NCBI GenBank assembly: GCA_013152795.1
Contig: JAADFS010000111.1
Span: 1-5,746, forward strand
Length of the DNA stretch: 5,746 nucleotides
Reading direction: 5' to 3'
From: Deferribacteres bacterium
GTDB lineage: Bacteria; Nitrospirota; Thermodesulfovibrionia; UBA6902
The notes beneath the pieces are model-generated. The model was given only the letters and a program-made list of their open reading frames with translations, made no database searches and was not told where the DNA came from. The first letter of the stretch is position 1. Each line of letters begins with the position of its first letter. Positions 5,372 through 5,746 of this stretch are shown one piece after another. The position numbers and the translations under genes are program-made.

Positions 5372-5746
5372 TAATCCCTCCTCCCGAAGATCGCCGTGCC
5401 CACCCGCACCAGCGTGGCTCCTTCCTCAATTGCAACCTCAAAGTCATTTGACATGCCCATTGATAATTCCTTTACAGGAAATCCCTTTTGAACCAGCCCT
5501 TCTGCGATCTCCCTCAGCTTCCTGAAATATGGTCTCGTCTCTTCCGGATTCGCGAAAAAGGGTGGCATGGTCATAAGGCCTTTGAGCCTCAGGTTGTTCA
5601 TCTGCATGATTGCATCGAGAAGCCGTGGAAGGTCATTCTCCGGAATTCCGTGCTTTGCAGCTTCGCCGGAGAGTTTAACCTGAACAAGGACATCCTGGAT
5701 TTTACCTGTCTTGCCCGCCTGCTTGTTTAATTCAACTGCAAGGGCG
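5371..5746 (-). CDS. yggS: YggS/PROSC family PLP-binding protein, 5' part outside window
   Basis: C-terminal 124 codons of a YggS (PLPBP, YlmE, PipY) family protein, a fold-type III barrel that binds pyridoxal phosphate and helps keep the PLP pool balanced, without known catalytic activity. The frame is open to the window edge at 5746, so the N-terminal half, including the PLP lysine, is not seen. Visible family blocks are KIQDVLVQVKLSGEAAKHGI, LRLKGLMTMPP, and near the end LSMGMSNDFEVAI and GATLVRVGTAIFGRRD, the last including the phosphate-binding region. An internal ATG at 5607 is not the start, since conserved sequence continues upstream of it. The yggS-proC pairing is common in many bacteria. 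It shares its fold class with Alr, also in this window, but the motifs are clearly YggS. Confidence 0.95.
   Translation of the reverse strand, partial: ALAVELNKQAGKTGKIQDVLVQVKLSGEAAKHGIPENDLPRLLDAIMQMNNLRLKGLMTMPPFFANPEETRPYFRKLREIAEGLVQKGFPVKELSMGMSNDFEVAIEEGATLVRVGTAIFGRRD

Overview
The window is a compact stretch of bacterial housekeeping DNA with every recognisable gene on the minus strand, so transcription runs from high to low coordinates. In that order the genes are yggS (5' end outside the window), proC, yggT, divIVA, mobA, tatA, alr and tyrS (last few codons outside the window). Tight junctions, intermediate base composition, a TatA, a DivIVA-like protein next to yggT, and a TyrZ-type tyrosyl-tRNA synthetase suggest a chromosomal locus from a Gram-negative lineage such as Nitrospirota or Desulfobacterota. 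That placement is an inference from gene order and protein style, not from a marker gene.

Region by region: (1) 4580-5746 holds the translationally coupled pair yggS-proC, which share one base in a TAATG junction. (2) 4402-4579 is a 178-base gap. It holds a good sigma70-like promoter overlapping the proC stop, one copy of a short dispersed repeat, and the decayed C-terminal end of a PIN-domain (VapC-like) gene that runs right up to the yggT ribosome binding site. (3) 2936-4401 is yggT-divIVA-mobA, probably one transcript, with a perfect 14-base palindrome in the yggT-divIVA gap. (4) 2647-2935 is a gap filled mainly by an imperfect inverted-repeat element whose right arm runs into the mobA stop codon and shares its outer sequence with the repeat upstream of yggT. 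(5) 1342-2646 is tatA-alr, whose stop and start codons abut. (6) 1197-1341 is a gap with small inverted repeats and only a weak promoter candidate. (7) 1-1196 is tyrS.

Functionally the genes cover PLP homeostasis (YggS), proline synthesis (ProC), membrane and division-associated proteins (YggT, DivIVA), molybdenum cofactor maturation (MobA), folded-protein export (TatA), D-alanine supply for peptidoglycan (Alr) and tRNA charging (TyrS). MobA and TatA plausibly relate, because many molybdoenzymes are Tat substrates, but they are separated by the repeat element and may not be co-transcribed. I see no undescribed multi-gene system. The signals most worth following are the PIN-domain remnant and the repeat family found in both larger gaps.
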